Source: Betaproteobacteria bacterium (GTDB lineage: Bacteria; Pseudomonadota; Gammaproteobacteria; Burkholderiales; Burkholderiaceae_C). Taken from it: a stretch of DNA of 55,706 nt. The notes beneath the pieces are model-generated. The model saw only the letters and a list, made by a program, of their open reading frames with translations. It had not been told where the DNA came from and did no database searches. The stretch lies in assembly GCA_016868205.1 (NCBI GenBank), contig VGHR01000005.1:1-55706 (forward strand). The letters run 5' to 3'. A program made the translations under genes and the position numbers. This document shows positions 43,271-53,673 of the stretch, one piece after another. How positions within the stretch are numbered: position 1 is the first letter of the stretch; each line of letters opens with the position of its first letter.

Positions 43271-43909
43271 TCAGTCGCCAGTTGGCTCGGCTGCGCTGCC
43301 GGTCGGCCGGTCCTTGCGCGGGGGTTTGGGTCGCGGTGTTGCGGTGGTGTGGATGGCTTGCATGGCTTTTTCCATCTCGCCGGCGGTCAGCAGTGGCCAA
43401 GCCTGGACCGCGCGTGCAACCGCCTCTTCCATGGCCTTGCGTTGTTCGGGGGCAGGCTTGCCCAACACCCAGCCAGAGACCTCGGATTTGACGCCGGGAT
43501 GGCCGATGCCTATGCGCAGCCGCCAATAGTCGCCGGTACCCAGGCGGGCATGGATGTCTCGCAGGCCATTTTGTCCGGCGTGCCCGCCGCCAAACTTCAG
43601 GCGGACCTGTCCGGCCGGTAGATCCAGTTCGTCGTGTGCCACCAGAATTTCCTGGGGCGCTATCTTGAAAAACCGCGCCAGCTCGGCCACCGATTTGCCC
43701 GAGAGGTTCATGAAAGTCAGCGGCGCAAGCAGCCAGACCGTTTGACCTTGCAGGCTGGTGCGCGCCACCCGTCCCTGGTAGCTCTTGTCGGGAATCAAAT
43801 CGACCCGCAGTTCGCGGGCTAGGGCCTCGATCCACCAAAAGCCGGCATTGTGGCGGGTGGCCTCATACTCGTGGCCCGGGTTACCCAGGCCCACCAGGAG
43901 CTTGATCAT
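43271..43909 (-). CDS. pth: Peptidyl-tRNA hydrolase
   Basis: Enzyme of 212 residues that frees tRNA from peptidyl-tRNA dropped by ribosomes. [18 protein letters not shown] contains the catalytic His; [11 protein letters not shown] and HDELDLPAG with the conserved Asp follow. The C-terminal 25 residues are basic and beyond the usual end (about 194). It lies downstream of rplY on the same strand and converges on the ferredoxin gene. Confidence 0.96.
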   Translation of the reverse strand: MIKLLVGLGNPGHEYEATRHNAGFWWIEALARELRVDLIPDKSYQGRVARTSLQGQTVWLLAPLTFMNLSGKSVAELARFFKIAPQEILVAHDELDLPAGQVRLKFGGGHAGQNGLRDIHARLGTGDYWRLRIGIGHPGVKSEVSGWVLGKPAPEQRKAMEEAVARAVQAWPLLTAGEMEKAMQAIHTTATPRPKPPRKDRPTGSAAEPTGD

Positions 43910-43986
43910 GATGCGATTGTCGGTTAGCGGGGGGTGACCAGGCCATCGCCGCGAGGCTCGCCAAACCCGCCAGGCCTATCGGCCAG

Positions 43987-44023
43987 GGCGGGGCTGCCTT
44001 AGAAGGCAGTGGGAGTCCCCGCC
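43987..44023 (-). other. Two-tier stem-loop just after rplY
   Basis: GGCGGGG at 43987-43993 pairs with CCCCGCC at 44017-44023, and inside it CTGCCTT pairs with AAGGCAG around an AG turn, leaving a 7-nt internal bulge. It begins 9 bp past the rplY stop on the transcribed strand. No T tract follows, so it is more likely an mRNA-end stabiliser or partial terminator between rplY and pth. Confidence 0.6.
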
Positions 44024-44032
44024 TCGGCGCGA

Positions 44033-44692
44033 TTACTTCTTGGCCTTGGCCTTGGCCGCCTTGGGGTCGGCGGCGGCTGCTGCACCGGCTGCCGGCGCGG
44101 CAGCGCCTGCGGGCGCTGGTTCGGCTTCCTCTTCGCCAATTGCCGACACCGAGACCAGCACTGGGTTGGCTTGTCCCTTAGTGACGGGCTTGACCCCCTT
44201 GGGCAAGGTGATGTCGTTGATGTGCAGCGAGTGACCCTTGCGCAGGCCGCTGAGATCGACCGCGATGAATTCGGGGATGTCGGCAGGCAGGCAGGAGACT
44301 GTCAGCTCGGTCACCACATGGTTAACCAGGCATTTTTCGGCCTTGACCGCAGGCGAGTTTTCCTCGCCGCTGTAATGCAGCGGCACCTTCACGGTCATGC
44401 GGGTGGTGGCCTCCACGCGCTGGAAATCCACATGCTGGACCTGCGGCTTGAAGGGATGCATCTGCAGATCACGCAGCAAGACCTTGTGGACAGAGCCGCT
44501 GAGCTCCATCTCGAGGATGGACGAATGGAAGGCTTCCTTCTTGATGGCATGGAAGAGGGCGTTGTGATCGACTTCGATCCGCAGCGGCTCACCCGCTCCA
44601 CCGTAGACGATGCCGGGCGTACGGCCCGATATACGCAGACGGCGGCTCGCACCCGTACCCTGCAGTTTGCGCTCAAAAGCGACGAATTTCAT
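44033..44692 (-). CDS. rplY: 50S ribosomal protein L25 / general stress protein Ctc
   Basis: Ribosomal protein of 219 residues in the long two-domain (CTC) form. The N-terminal 5S rRNA-binding domain begins [12 protein letters not shown] and contains [15 protein letters not shown]; the C-terminal domain holds [15 protein letters not shown] and the [19 protein letters not shown] strand. The tail after about residue 190 is Ala, Pro and Lys rich, low complexity. AAGGAG lies 6 bp upstream of the start. It lies between prs and pth, the classical order. Confidence 0.97.
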   Translation of the reverse strand: MKFVAFERKLQGTGASRRLRISGRTPGIVYGGAGEPLRIEVDHNALFHAIKKEAFHSSILEMELSGSVHKVLLRDLQMHPFKPQVQHVDFQRVEATTRMTVKVPLHYSGEENSPAVKAEKCLVNHVVTELTVSCLPADIPEFIAVDLSGLRKGHSLHINDITLPKGVKPVTKGQANPVLVSVSAIGEEEAEPAPAGAAAPAAGAAAAADPKAAKAKAKK

Positions 44693-44778
44693 GGTTTTCT
44701 CCTTGTAGGGTGGACCGCGACCAGTCTCACCCCATTGAACAAATGACAGCTCGCGCTGCCAGGCTTATCGTCTCCGAC

Positions 44779-45753
44779 TCAAAACAGGTTGTCTTGCTCC
44801 GAAAACAGACTCATGACCGACTCTCCGCGGGCGATGCGCTGTATGGTCTCAGCAAACAGCGGCGCGACGGAGAGCTGGCGTATCTTGCTGCACGCTTTGG
44901 CGGCAGGGTTGAGGGGGATGGTGTTGGTGATAACCACTTCGTCGAGCGCATCGCCTTGCGACAGCCGCTCGATGGCCGGGCCGGAAAACACCGGGTGCGT
45001 GCAATAGGCATAGACCTTGGCAGCGCCCCGCTCCTTGAGGACTTCGGCCGCTTTGACCAGCGTGCCAGCGGTGTCAATCATGTCGTCCATGATGACGCAG
45101 TTGCGGCCCTCGATATCGCCAATCACATGCATGACCTCCGACACATTGGCCCGTGGACGGCGCTTGTCGATGATGGCCATGTCGCAGCCAAGTTGTTTGG
45201 CCAGGGCGCGCGCCCGGACCACGCCACCCACATCGGGCGAGACCACGATCAAGTCGGTGTAGTTTTTCTGGCGCAGATCCCCGAGCAGAACGGGCGAGGC
45301 GTAGATGTTATCCACCGGAATATCGAAGAAGCCCTGAATCTGATCGGCATGCAGATCCATGGTCAGCACCCGGGACACGCCAACAGCCTGCAACATATTG
45401 GCGACGACCTTCGCTGTGATGGGCACCCGGGCCGAACGCGGCCGCCGGTCTTGCCGGGCGTAGCCAAAGTAGGGGATGACCGCACTGATGCGTTCGGCCG
45501 ATGCACGTTTGAGTGCATCGACCATGATCAGCAGTTCCATCAGGTTGTCGTTGGTCGGTGCGCAGGTGGACTGCACCACGAACACATCGCGGGCCCGCAC
45601 ATTCTGCTGAATCTCGACTGTTACCTCACCATCAGAAAATCGCCCCACATGGGCCGCACCCAAGGTGGTGCCCAGATCGGCTGCGATTTCCTGCGCCATG
45701 ATGGGGTTGGCGTTGCCGGTGAAAACCACGAAGTCGGAGTGATTCGCTTGCAT
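44779..45753 (-). CDS. prs: Ribose-phosphate pyrophosphokinase
   Basis: Makes PRPP from ribose 5-phosphate and ATP; 324 residues. Seen: [18 protein letters not shown] at the start, [13 protein letters not shown] with the ATP loop, [14 protein letters not shown], and the PRPP-binding [13 protein letters not shown]. The Met of [13 protein letters not shown] is used since other Prs proteins begin near there. Upstream, between it and tRNA-Gln, lies a strongly structured leader; the gene may be co-transcribed with the tRNA and ispE. Confidence 0.97.
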   Translation of the reverse strand: MQANHSDFVVFTGNANPIMAQEIAADLGTTLGAAHVGRFSDGEVTVEIQQNVRARDVFVVQSTCAPTNDNLMELLIMVDALKRASAERISAVIPYFGYARQDRRPRSARVPITAKVVANMLQAVGVSRVLTMDLHADQIQGFFDIPVDNIYASPVLLGDLRQKNYTDLIVVSPDVGGVVRARALAKQLGCDMAIIDKRRPRANVSEVMHVIGDIEGRNCVIMDDMIDTAGTLVKAAEVLKERGAAKVYAYCTHPVFSGPAIERLSQGDALDEVVITNTIPLNPAAKACSKIRQLSVAPLFAETIQRIARGESVMSLFSEQDNLF

Positions 45754-45799
45754 ATCGGGCGGCGTATAAGAAAGGGGCTGGCGCTCGCAGGACAAAGGT

Positions 45800-45881
45800 G
45801 GTTGGATTAGGAGCAGGCCGGCCATCTGAACAAGTCTGGCCGCAGCCAGGTGATCTGGGTATCCAGGGCTGCTCCTCAACC
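45800..45881 (-). promoter_or_regulatory. Structured leader between tRNA-Gln and prs
   Basis: On the transcribed strand AGGAGCAG and CTGCTCCT form an 8-bp stem, extended beyond a 4-nt bulge by GGTTG/CAACC. It encloses two small hairpins, CTGG-ATAC-CCAG and CTGGC-TGCG-GCCAG. The base of the structure ends 47 bp before the prs start codon. It could be a processing element after the tRNA or a regulatory leader; no known riboswitch was recognised. Confidence 0.5.
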
Positions 45882-45906
45882 CAATTTGGACCCAGCACAA
45901 CGCATT

Positions 45907-45983
45907 TGGCAGGGGAGGAAGGACTCGAACCCTCGCATGCCGGAATCAAAATCCGGTGCCTTGACCAACTTGGCGACTCCCCT
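45907..45983 (-). tRNA. tRNA-Gln (anticodon TTG)
   Basis: A complete cloverleaf of 77 nt including an encoded CCA end. The acceptor stem is AGGGGAG/CTCCCCT, the discriminator is G, the anticodon stem CCGGA/TCCGG carries the loop TTTTGAT with anticodon TTG, and the T arm is GAGGG-TTCGAGT-CCTTC with one G-U pair. It lies between ispE and prs, its usual place in betaproteobacteria. Confidence 0.97.
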
Positions 45984-46052
45984 ACGCAGGACCTGCACCC
46001 AAGCGGTGCAAACCCTCAATTCGTGCCCAGGCGCAACGCGGTCGGCGGCAGT

Positions 46053-46913
46053 TTACCAATCGGCCAGCGGATGCATCTGTAGCGTGCTGCACACCCGGAC
46101 GACCCAATCGTCGGCGGGCCCACCCAGACCGCGGTTTGCTTCCGCCCCGTCGGGCAGTCGGGCAAACAACGCACTTCCCGAACCGGTCATGCGCCCCTTC
46201 AGGCCCCGCTCGCTCAGCCACTGCAGGCCTTGGGCGATTTCGGGGCAGAGCTGTTGCGCCACCGGCTGCAGGTCGTTCCGGCCAAATTCGTAAATGTGGT
46301 CCGGACCAAGCGCAGCAAAGCCCGAAATTGTAGCAGTTTCGCTGTCCCGTCTGAGCTCGGGCGAGGCAAAGATCTGCGGGGTAGCCAAGCCCACCGGGGG
46401 CTTGAGCACCAAAAACCGGGCCGGCGGCATATCTAGCGCTTGCAGTCGCTCGCCCACGCCCTCGACCCAGGCGTGACGCCCGAGCAAGAAAAAAGGCACA
46501 TCCGCGCCGAGCCCCAGGGCCAGTTGCATGAGCGCCGGCCGGGGCAGCGCTGCCTTCCACAAGCGCATCAAACCAAGCAGGCAAGTTGCCGCATCGGAGG
46601 AGCCGCCACCCATCCCAGCCTGGGTGGGGATGCGTTTGTGCAAGCGAATGTGCACCCCCAGCGTGCTCCCGGTAGCAGCCTGTAGCGCCTGCGCGGCCCG
46701 CACGCACAGGTCTCGTCCGGGCAAGCCAGGCCCGGCTTCGTCCTCGCGGCTGATCTGGCCGTCATGGCGCAGCTCCAGATGCAGCGTATCGTGCCAGTCG
46801 ATCAGTACAAAGGCCGATTGCAGCAGGTGATAGCCGTCCTCGGGCCTTCTGCCGACGATGTGCAAAAAGGTATTGAGCTTGGCCGGCGCTTGCAGGTCGT
46901 AGAGGGTTTTCAT
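46053..46913 (-). CDS. ispE: 4-diphosphocytidyl-2-C-methyl-D-erythritol kinase
   Basis: GHMP kinase of 286 residues in the MEP route to isoprenoids. Seen: the opening APAKLNTFLHIVGRRPEDGYH, the ATP loop PTQAGMGGGSSDAATCL and the late MTGSGSALFARLPDG motif. It starts 3 bp after lolB and is followed by tRNA-Gln and prs on the same strand. Length is normal for the family. Confidence 0.97.
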   Translation of the reverse strand: MKTLYDLQAPAKLNTFLHIVGRRPEDGYHLLQSAFVLIDWHDTLHLELRHDGQISREDEAGPGLPGRDLCVRAAQALQAATGSTLGVHIRLHKRIPTQAGMGGGSSDAATCLLGLMRLWKAALPRPALMQLALGLGADVPFFLLGRHAWVEGVGERLQALDMPPARFLVLKPPVGLATPQIFASPELRRDSETATISGFAALGPDHIYEFGRNDLQPVAQQLCPEIAQGLQWLSERGLKGRMTGSGSALFARLPDGAEANRGLGGPADDWVVRVCSTLQMHPLADW

Positions 46914-46916
46914 GGC

Positions 46917-47387
46917 TCAACGCTCGAGCACGATGCGCAGTTCGACCGCCGGGCCCGGCTCACTGCGCCGGGCCTGCAGTCGGCCCTGCGACAAACCCGA
47001 GAGGTCGGGCTGCCAGCCGAGCACTTCGGTGGGCCGACCCTCGAGCCAGTCAAACAGCGCGCTCAGAGGCACCTCGGTGCCGGTGGCTGCCAACAGCAAG
47101 TCTTGCGCGCTGGCGTAGCGCCGCAGGTCTGATCCGCTGCGCAGAACTGCCTCGCCCGGACCCCAGCGCGCCTGCGCTACCGCCAGGCCCAAAGGCGTGC
47201 TGAGCTGTAACTGACCCTGCCGCGCATCGCCGAGCAACTCGAAGGCGGCGGTGAAGGATTGCGGCGGTTCGCTTCGCACCTGCAGGCTCAGCCGTCCCGA
47301 CCAACCCACCAAGGGGGCTGTGCGCCGCGCGGCACAGCCCGCACCGAGGGCAGCGCCGAGCACCAGAAAACAGCGCCGCGAAAGCAT
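46917..47387 (-). CDS. lolB: Outer membrane lipoprotein LolB
   Basis: Receptor of 156 residues that accepts lipoproteins from LolA and inserts them in the outer membrane. The lipoprotein signal MLSRRCFLVLGAALGAGC puts the modified Cys at residue 18. GWSGRLSLQV and SFTAAFELLGDARQGQLQLSTPLG match the LolB beta-fold. The ATG is used; a TTG ten codons upstream that overlaps the preceding stop (TTGA) could also serve. It is shorter than E. coli LolB (about 190 mature residues). Confidence 0.85.
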   Translation of the reverse strand: MLSRRCFLVLGAALGAGCAARRTAPLVGWSGRLSLQVRSEPPQSFTAAFELLGDARQGQLQLSTPLGLAVAQARWGPGEAVLRSGSDLRRYASAQDLLLAATGTEVPLSALFDWLEGRPTEVLGWQPDLSGLSQGRLQARRSEPGPAVELRIVLER

Positions 47388-47413
47388 AGGCCACAAGCCC
47401 CAGGGCGCTGCGC

Positions 47414-49162
47414 TCAAGGGGTAACTTGCAGGCGTTTGAGAGTTTCCTGCAAGGTATCGTTGTCCGCGTTGAGCATCAAGCCCTCGCGCCAGATCAGGCG
47501 GGCCCGTTCACGCTGACCCAGGCTCCAGAGAATCTCGCCAAAGTGCGCGGCGATTTCCGCATCCGGTTTGGACTTGTAGGCAATTTCGATCACCCGCAGG
47601 GCTTCCTGGGCATTACCGAGCCTGAACTCGACCCAGGCCAGGCTGTCTTGAATGTAGGGGTCATCGGGCGCGAATTGCAGCGCTTTTTGGATCAATTGCC
47701 GGGCCTCCTGCAAACGCAGACCCCGATCGGCCAGGGAATAGCCCAGCGCGTTGTAGGCGGCGTGGTAGTCGGGCTTGATTTGCATGACCCGGCGCAGCAG
47801 CTGCTCCATTTCATCAATGCGACCGAGCTTCTCGGCCAGCAGGGATTTCTCGTAGATCAGTTCATGATCCTGAGGCGCGGCAGTGACCGCTTTTTGCATC
47901 AGCTCATAGGCCGAGCGGTGGTCCTTGAACTCGCGCAGCAGATTGACCTCGGCCAGCAGCTTGCGTCGCGCGTCCTGTGCAGTGGACTCGGGCAGCTTTT
48001 GCAGCAGCGCCCGGCCTTGTGCCAACTGTCCGCGACGGGCCAGCAGCGAGGCGCGCCGGGCCTGGGTCTGTACCATCAAGTCGCGGTCTTCGACCCGATC
48101 GAGCCAGTTCGAGGCACCGCTCAGGTCGCCTCGCCGTTCGGCCATCTGGGCCAGCATCAGGTAGGCTTGGCCTCGCCCACGGCGCGCTTGCGCGGCCTGC
48201 TCGGCGTCGGTCGATTCGGTCAGGTCGAGATAGCGCTTAAGGCTCGCTTCTGCTGGACCGCTCTGGGGTTGGTCCATCTGCAGCGACCCCAGCATCAGCC
48301 ATGCTTCTGGAAACTGTGGATGCTCGGTGGTGAGTCGGCGCAGCTGCACTGCGCTTTCGGCGTAACGCTGTTGATCGAGCAGATTGCGCACATAGTCGAT
48401 CCGCACTTGCGGCTCAGCCTGACCGGGGCCGTCGAGGTAGCGACGCACCAAAGCCTCGGCTTGGGTCTGGCCCGGAGTCATCAGATCGAGCGCCAGACCC
48501 AGGGCGGGGCGACTGCGCGCATCGGCGGCCAAGGCGCGCTGAACGGCCTCCAGGGCCCCACCCGAATCGCCCGCCGCCAGGCGTGCCCGCCCGACTGCGG
48601 ACCACGCCGAAGCCGAGCTTTGCGCATCGGCCAGCGCTGCAGCCAGTGACTGCTCGATCACGCTGGCCGCCAGCTTTTTGTCGCTGGCCCGCGCGTAAAG
48701 CGCTGGCACCAGAGCCAGCACCTGGTTGCGCTCGGACGCCGGAGTCAGCTCGATCACCGCCCGCAAGGACTCCGCGCTGTCGCTCACCCGGTTGATGGCG
48801 GTGAGGATTTGCAGCTGGTAGCGAGCCGCGGGCAGGGATTTCGGGAAGGCCTGTCGCCAGCTGCGTACCACCTGCAAGGCGGTCTCGCCCGCCCGTGCGC
48901 CCAGGGCCAGGTCAGTGGCACGCTGAAACAAGGCCTCGTCCTGGGTCTTGCGCGCCGCATCCAGGAGCAGGGAGATGGCTGCACCCGTGTCGCCAGAGGC
49001 CGCGCTCATCTCCCCGAGCAGTACCTGATAGAAGATTTGCGCGTTGTTGAGCGTCTGCCGACGCGCCTCAGCCGAAGAGGAACCTGCACCCTGGGCCGCG
49101 ACTTGGCCGCAGCCGAGTGCCAGGCTCGCAGCGATCAGGGCGGCCGAAAGCAGAGACTTCAT
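47414..49162 (-). CDS. Tetratricopeptide repeat protein (secreted)
   Basis: Protein of 582 residues with a signal peptide MKSLLSAALIAASLALG and a cleavage site near residue 24. The rest is a long array of helical TPR-like repeats; clear units include SLLLDAARKTQDEALFQRAT, EALVRRYLDGPGQAEPQVR and the C-terminal DYHAAYNALGYSLADRGLRL followed by DPYIQDSLAWVEFRLGNAQE. It is likely a periplasmic scaffold. It precedes lolB on the same strand and may work in envelope assembly, an inference from position. It diverges from mutM. Confidence 0.88.
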   Translation of the reverse strand: MKSLLSAALIAASLALGCGQVAAQGAGSSSAEARRQTLNNAQIFYQVLLGEMSAASGDTGAAISLLLDAARKTQDEALFQRATDLALGARAGETALQVVRSWRQAFPKSLPAARYQLQILTAINRVSDSAESLRAVIELTPASERNQVLALVPALYARASDKKLAASVIEQSLAAALADAQSSASAWSAVGRARLAAGDSGGALEAVQRALAADARSRPALGLALDLMTPGQTQAEALVRRYLDGPGQAEPQVRIDYVRNLLDQQRYAESAVQLRRLTTEHPQFPEAWLMLGSLQMDQPQSGPAEASLKRYLDLTESTDAEQAAQARRGRGQAYLMLAQMAERRGDLSGASNWLDRVEDRDLMVQTQARRASLLARRGQLAQGRALLQKLPESTAQDARRKLLAEVNLLREFKDHRSAYELMQKAVTAAPQDHELIYEKSLLAEKLGRIDEMEQLLRRVMQIKPDYHAAYNALGYSLADRGLRLQEARQLIQKALQFAPDDPYIQDSLAWVEFRLGNAQEALRVIEIAYKSKPDAEIAAHFGEILWSLGQRERARLIWREGLMLNADNDTLQETLKRLQVTP

Positions 49163-49209
49163 TGGCTGATGATAATGGAAGGCGTTCACCGAGTCTCTTT
49201 TGAATCCAG

Positions 49210-50028
49210 ATGCCTGAACTGCCAGAGGTCGAAGTCACCCGGCTGAGCTTTGCCGACCGCATCGCCGGTGCCCTTGTGAAATCGGTGCGCCTGGGTCAGG
49301 CCCTGCGCTGGCCACTCGGTGCTGAGCCAGGCGATCTGGTCGGCCGTCGTGTACTTGCAGTCAGGCGGCGCGGCAAGTACCTGCTGATCGACCTGCACCC
49401 GCAGGGCGTGCTGCTGGTGCATTTGGGCATGTCAGGCAGTCTGGCCTTTGAGGCCCGGCCTCCGGCTCCGGGTCGACACGACCATTTTGATCTCCTCACC
49501 AGTCTGGGCACCTTGCGTTTGCACGACCCGCGTCGTTTCGGGGCGGTGGTGCTGGCGCAAGACGAACACTCCGGGATGGCTCTCAAGCTCTTGGCCCGAT
49601 TGGGGGTTGAGCCTCTGGAGGCCGACTTCGACCCGGCGCTTTTCCATCGCGCGCTCAAGAGCAAGCAGGCGAGCATCAAACAGGTCCTGCTGGCCGGTCA
49701 GGTGGTAGTTGGAGTGGGCAACATCTACGCCTGCGAATCGCTCTTTCGGGCCGGCATTCGGCCAACGCTGCGCGCCTGTCGTGTCAGCCGCCCTCGTGCT
49801 GATCGCTTGCATGCAGCCATCGTTGAAGTCCTTGCGCAGGCCGTGCGCCAGGGGGGCAGCACCTTGCGGGATTTTTCAAACGCGCTGGGCCAGACCGGTT
49901 ACTTCCAGCTCGAGGCTCAAGTCTACGATCGTGAGCAACAGCCCTGCCGTATCTGTGGCACACCGATTCGCCGCATCGTGCAACAGCAGCGCTCCACTTA
50001 TTTTTGCGCTGTATGCCAGCGCGCCTGA
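49210..50028 (+). CDS. mutM: Formamidopyrimidine-DNA glycosylase
   Basis: DNA repair enzyme of 272 residues that removes 8-oxoguanine paired with C and cuts the strand. Pro2 and Glu3 of MPELPEVEV form the active site, Lys in [10 protein letters not shown] and the H2TH segment with [11 protein letters not shown] follow, and a C-terminal four-Cys zinc finger (CRICG ... CAVCQ) closes it. It overlaps mutY by 16 bp, forming a two-gene 8-oxoguanine repair unit. Confidence 0.97.
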   Translation: MPELPEVEVTRLSFADRIAGALVKSVRLGQALRWPLGAEPGDLVGRRVLAVRRRGKYLLIDLHPQGVLLVHLGMSGSLAFEARPPAPGRHDHFDLLTSLGTLRLHDPRRFGAVVLAQDEHSGMALKLLARLGVEPLEADFDPALFHRALKSKQASIKQVLLAGQVVVGVGNIYACESLFRAGIRPTLRACRVSRPRADRLHAAIVEVLAQAVRQGGSTLRDFSNALGQTGYFQLEAQVYDREQQPCRICGTPIRRIVQQQRSTYFCAVCQRA

Positions 50029-51089
50029 GCCCGCCCGCGCCGGTCGTGCCGTCGCGCCTGAAGCGCCAGTTCAGCGCGCATTTGCTGGCCTGGAAGACCG
50101 CTCATGGGCGCAGCGATCTACCCTGGCAAAACCTTCGCGATCCCTACCGGGTCTGGCTCTCGGAGATCATGTTGCAGCAGACTCAGGTGAGTACGGTGCG
50201 GGACTACTATCAGCGCTTCCTGCAGCGCTTTCCCACGGTGCATGACTTGGCGGCTGCCCCACTCGATGAAGTGCTGGGCCTTTGGAGCGGTTTGGGCTAC
50301 TACAGCCGCGCGCGCAATTTGCACCGGTGCGCGCAGCAGGTGGTCCATGACCTGGGCAACTTTCCTCGCTCGGCGCGGCAGTTGCAGACCTTGCCCGGCA
50401 TTGGAGCATCGACCGCCGCGGCCATAGCCTCGTTCTGCTTCGAGGAACGCGCCGCCATCTTTGACGGCAATGTACAGCGCGTGGTGGCCCGGTTGCTGGC
50501 CTTTCAAGACGATCTGGCCCGCGCGCCGGCGCAGCGGCAATTGCTGCAGGCGGCCGAGCAACTCCTGCCGGCCGCAGATTGCATGCCTGCCTACAGCCAG
50601 GCCATCATGGATCTCGGCGCTACGGTGTGCCTGCCGCGTCAGCCGCGTTGTGGTTTCTGCCCGGTGCAGCACCTGTGCGACGCACAGCGCCGGGGTGAGC
50701 CCGAGTCGTATCCTCTGCGATCGCGTGCGCTCAAGCGATCGAGCCAGCGCCTGTGGCTGCTGTGGCTGGCGCGGCCAGATGGCTCTGTGTGGCTTGAGCG
50801 GCGGCCCGAGCGTGGTGTCTGGGGAGGCTTGCACTGCTTGCCGGTGTACGACAGCTTCGAGCAGTTGCAGGCGGTTGTGCCCGAGGCCGCGCGCGCCCGC
50901 ATGACCGAAGAGCCCGCCTTTATGCACGCGCTGACCCACCGCGACCTGCATCTGCACCCGGTCAGGGTGTGGGCTTCAGCACGGTTGGCGCCCGTCTTGA
51001 CGGCGGGCCAATGGTGGCCAGAGGATGCCCTCAGTGGCCTGGGTTTGCCGGCGCCCGTTCGCAGGCTGCTGCAGGAAACGACTGCGTAG
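50013..51089 (+). CDS. mutY: A/G-specific adenine glycosylase
   Basis: Enzyme of 358 residues that removes adenine opposite 8-oxoguanine. Catalytic Glu is in [11 protein letters not shown] and catalytic Asp in FDGNVQRV; the helix-hairpin-helix is [16 protein letters not shown]. The [4Fe-4S] ligands follow C-x6-C-x2-C-x5-C in [17 protein letters not shown]. The C-terminal Nudix-like 8-oxoguanine-recognition domain starts near residue 240. The ATG lies inside the mutM end and gives a normal N-terminus. Confidence 0.97.
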   Translation: MPARLSPPAPVVPSRLKRQFSAHLLAWKTAHGRSDLPWQNLRDPYRVWLSEIMLQQTQVSTVRDYYQRFLQRFPTVHDLAAAPLDEVLGLWSGLGYYSRARNLHRCAQQVVHDLGNFPRSARQLQTLPGIGASTAAAIASFCFEERAAIFDGNVQRVVARLLAFQDDLARAPAQRQLLQAAEQLLPAADCMPAYSQAIMDLGATVCLPRQPRCGFCPVQHLCDAQRRGEPESYPLRSRALKRSSQRLWLLWLARPDGSVWLERRPERGVWGGLHCLPVYDSFEQLQAVVPEAARARMTEEPAFMHALTHRDLHLHPVRVWASARLAPVLTAGQWWPEDALSGLGLPAPVRRLLQETTA

Positions 51090-51109
51090 AGCTACGCCCT
51101 CGGATCGGC

Positions 51110-51985
51110 TCAGGGCTTGAGCGCGTCAAGTTCGCGGTGGCGCTTGAGTGTCGTCCAGCGCGCCCCGAAAGAGCGTTCCAGCGATTCGACCAAGTAGACC
51201 GATCGGTGCTGTCCCCCGGTGCAACCGACGGCCACCGTCACATAGCTGCGGTGGTCTCGAGCCAGTGGCTCGAGCCAGCGCGCAAGGAACTGTTCGATAG
51301 TCTGCAGCATCTCATTGACTTCACTGCTTTGTTGCAGGTAGTCGGCCACCGCTTGATCGCGACCGTTGAGGGGTCGCAGCTCTTTTTCGTAGTGCGGATT
51401 CGGCAGCATGCGCACATCAAAGACATAGTCGGCATCGAGGGGTATACCGCGCTTGAAGGCAAACGATTCAAACACCAGCGTCAGCTGTGCGGCTGGGGCC
51501 TGGATCAAGTCCTTGATGTAGAGCTGCAGTTGCGAAGGCCGGATCATGCTGGTGTCTATGGCATGGGCGTGCTCGCGCAATTCGCCCAGTAACTCGCGCT
51601 CGAGGTTGATGGCCTGCTCAAGCATGCGGTGCTGGTCCGACTGCCCGGGTCGGGACAAGGGGTGCAGCCGCCGGGTTTCAGAAAAACGCCGCACCAGCAT
51701 GTCGGTGCCGGCATCGAGGAAGATGCAGGTGATCGGCAGCCCACGGGCGCGCAGTTCTCGCAAACGCTGCGGCACCAGATGCAACGATTGCGCGCTACGC
51801 ACATCCATGGCGATCCCGATTTTGCGCGCGCCGCGTTGATGTTCCAGGGCCAAAAAGCTCTCGAGCAACTCGGGCGGTAGGTTGTCGACACAGTAATAGC
51901 CGGCATCTTCGAGGGCGTGCAGTGCGACTGATTTACCCGAGCCGGACATGCCGGTGATCAGCACCATGTCGGTGGTCGTGGTCAT
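51110..51985 (-). CDS. rapZ: RNase adapter protein RapZ
   Basis: Protein of 291 residues with an N-terminal P-loop [18 protein letters not shown] and the C-terminal domain ending in [17 protein letters not shown]. In enterics it targets the small RNA GlmZ for RNase E cleavage and senses glucosamine 6-phosphate; in other bacteria the role is less known. It overlaps recN by 4 bp on the same strand. Confidence 0.95.
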   Translation of the reverse strand: MTTTTDMVLITGMSGSGKSVALHALEDAGYYCVDNLPPELLESFLALEHQRGARKIGIAMDVRSAQSLHLVPQRLRELRARGLPITCIFLDAGTDMLVRRFSETRRLHPLSRPGQSDQHRMLEQAINLERELLGELREHAHAIDTSMIRPSQLQLYIKDLIQAPAAQLTLVFESFAFKRGIPLDADYVFDVRMLPNPHYEKELRPLNGRDQAVADYLQQSSEVNEMLQTIEQFLARWLEPLARDHRSYVTVAVGCTGGQHRSVYLVESLERSFGARWTTLKRHRELDALKP

Positions 51986-53622
51986 TGCAGCATCTGCCTG
52001 GCGTGAGCCAGGCTGGTATCGGACAAGCGCTCGCCTGCAAGCATGCGAGCAATTTCGCTCACGCGCTCCTCCCCTTTGATGGGCACAACCCGACTGCTGG
52101 TGCTCTTGCCCTGGCTCTCCTTGCTCACTCGCAAGTGAGCATCAGCGCAGGCAGCTACCTGGGGCAGGTGGGTGACCGCCAGTACCTGTCGGTCGCGACC
52201 CAGTTGTTTCATCAATCGCCCCACCGTTTCGGCCACTGCTCCCCCGACACCCGCATCGACTTCATCGAAGATCAGCGTCTGCGCCTGTCCCAGGCGACTG
52301 GTGGTCACTGCGATGGCCAGTGCGATGCGCGAGAGCTCTCCGCCGGAGGCCACCTTGCCCACCGGTCGCGGTGTGGCCCCCGGATGACCGGCGACCAAAA
52401 AGTGAACCTGTTCCAGCCCCGACTGCTGCGCCTGCTCCAGCGCTTGGACTTGCACCTCAAAGCGGCCTCCGTGCATACCCAGGCCCTGCATCGCCTGCGA
52501 GATGGCCCGCGCCAGCTTCGGCGCCGCCAGGGCGCGCGCCTTGGAGACGGTCCTGGCCTCTTTGAGGTAGGCCTCGTGCGCCTGCGTGCTGGAGCGCTCC
52601 AGCGCCTGAAGGTCAGCCGCCGCGTCGAGTTGCTGCAATTGGGCGCGCCATTGGGCCAACAGTCCTGGCAATTGCGCGGGTGTTCGCTTGTAGCGTCGCG
52701 CCAGACCCATCCAGGCGGCCAGTCTTTCGTCGAGTTCAGCCAGTTGCCCAGGATCGAGGTCCACATGGCGTGCGTAAGCCGACAGCGAGTGCGCTGCGTC
52801 TTCCGTCTGGGCCAGTGCGCTGGCCAGCACCTCTGCAATGGCGGCAAAGCGCGGCTCGATCTGCGCCTGCGACTGCATCAGTGCAAGAGATTGCGCCAGC
52901 AAGCCGGCTGCGTTGCGGTCGGCCTCCTGCAGGGCCAACAGCGACTGCTGCACCGCCTCTTGCAAGGCCTGCGCGTTCGACAGGCGGCTGTGCCGGATGT
53001 TGAGCTCGTCCCATTCGCCCTCGATCGGTGCGAGCTTGTCGAGTTCGCCGATCTGCCAGCTCAGTCTTTCCTGTTCATGCGCCAGTGTGCTTTGAGCTTG
53101 CCTGGCTCTGTCCAGGGTGTCCAGCGCAGCGCGCCAAGTCTGCCAACGCTGCCGCAACTCGCTTGTACTGATGCCCGCGTAGGCATCAAGCAGGGCCCGC
53201 ACCTCGTCGCTGCGGGTCAAGCTCTGCCAGGCGTGCTGACCGTGGATGTCGACCAAGCGTTCGCCAATTTCGCGCAGCTGCGTGGCTGTGGCGGGGCTGC
53301 CGTTGATCCACGCCCGGCTGCGCCCCTGGGTGTCTACGGTGCGTCTGAGCAGCAGGTCTTCGCCATTGGTGATGCCCGCTGCCTCGAGCCAGGGCGCCAG
53401 CAGCGCCGGGCTGTCAAAGCAGGCGCAGACCTCGCAGCGCTCTGCTCCTTCGCGCACGACGGTGGACACGGCCCGCGCGCCCAAGGCCAGCTGCAGGGCA
53501 TCGACCAGAATCGACTTGCCGGCACCGGTCTCGCCGGTGAGCACGGTAAAGCCCGATCCCAGCTCAATCTCAAGCTCGGTGACGATCACGAAATCGCGCA
53601 GAAACAGGCTCTTGAGACTCAT
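51982..53622 (-). CDS. recN: DNA repair protein RecN
   Basis: SMC-like ATPase of 546 residues acting in double-strand break repair. Walker A is [19 protein letters not shown]; the middle part (about residues 150-370) is coiled coil rich in Gln, Leu and Ala; the signature [14 protein letters not shown] and Walker [12 protein letters not shown] lie near the C-terminus. It lies between nadK and rapZ on the same strand, an order common in proteobacteria. Confidence 0.97.
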   Translation of the reverse strand: MSLKSLFLRDFVIVTELEIELGSGFTVLTGETGAGKSILVDALQLALGARAVSTVVREGAERCEVCACFDSPALLAPWLEAAGITNGEDLLLRRTVDTQGRSRAWINGSPATATQLREIGERLVDIHGQHAWQSLTRSDEVRALLDAYAGISTSELRQRWQTWRAALDTLDRARQAQSTLAHEQERLSWQIGELDKLAPIEGEWDELNIRHSRLSNAQALQEAVQQSLLALQEADRNAAGLLAQSLALMQSQAQIEPRFAAIAEVLASALAQTEDAAHSLSAYARHVDLDPGQLAELDERLAAWMGLARRYKRTPAQLPGLLAQWRAQLQQLDAAADLQALERSSTQAHEAYLKEARTVSKARALAAPKLARAISQAMQGLGMHGGRFEVQVQALEQAQQSGLEQVHFLVAGHPGATPRPVGKVASGGELSRIALAIAVTTSRLGQAQTLIFDEVDAGVGGAVAETVGRLMKQLGRDRQVLAVTHLPQVAACADAHLRVSKESQGKSTSSRVVPIKGEERVSEIARMLAGERLSDTSLAHARQMLQ

Positions 53623-53673
53623 GGATGAAAAGACTCTGGCGGGTGTTTGAGAGTGGCCGGGCCGGGGGCGCGA

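Noticed and set aside
51985..53628. Long open frame of 547 codons antisense to recN
   Set aside because: The encoded protein is of random composition and the opposite strand encodes RecN with all motifs; high G+C makes long antisense frames common.
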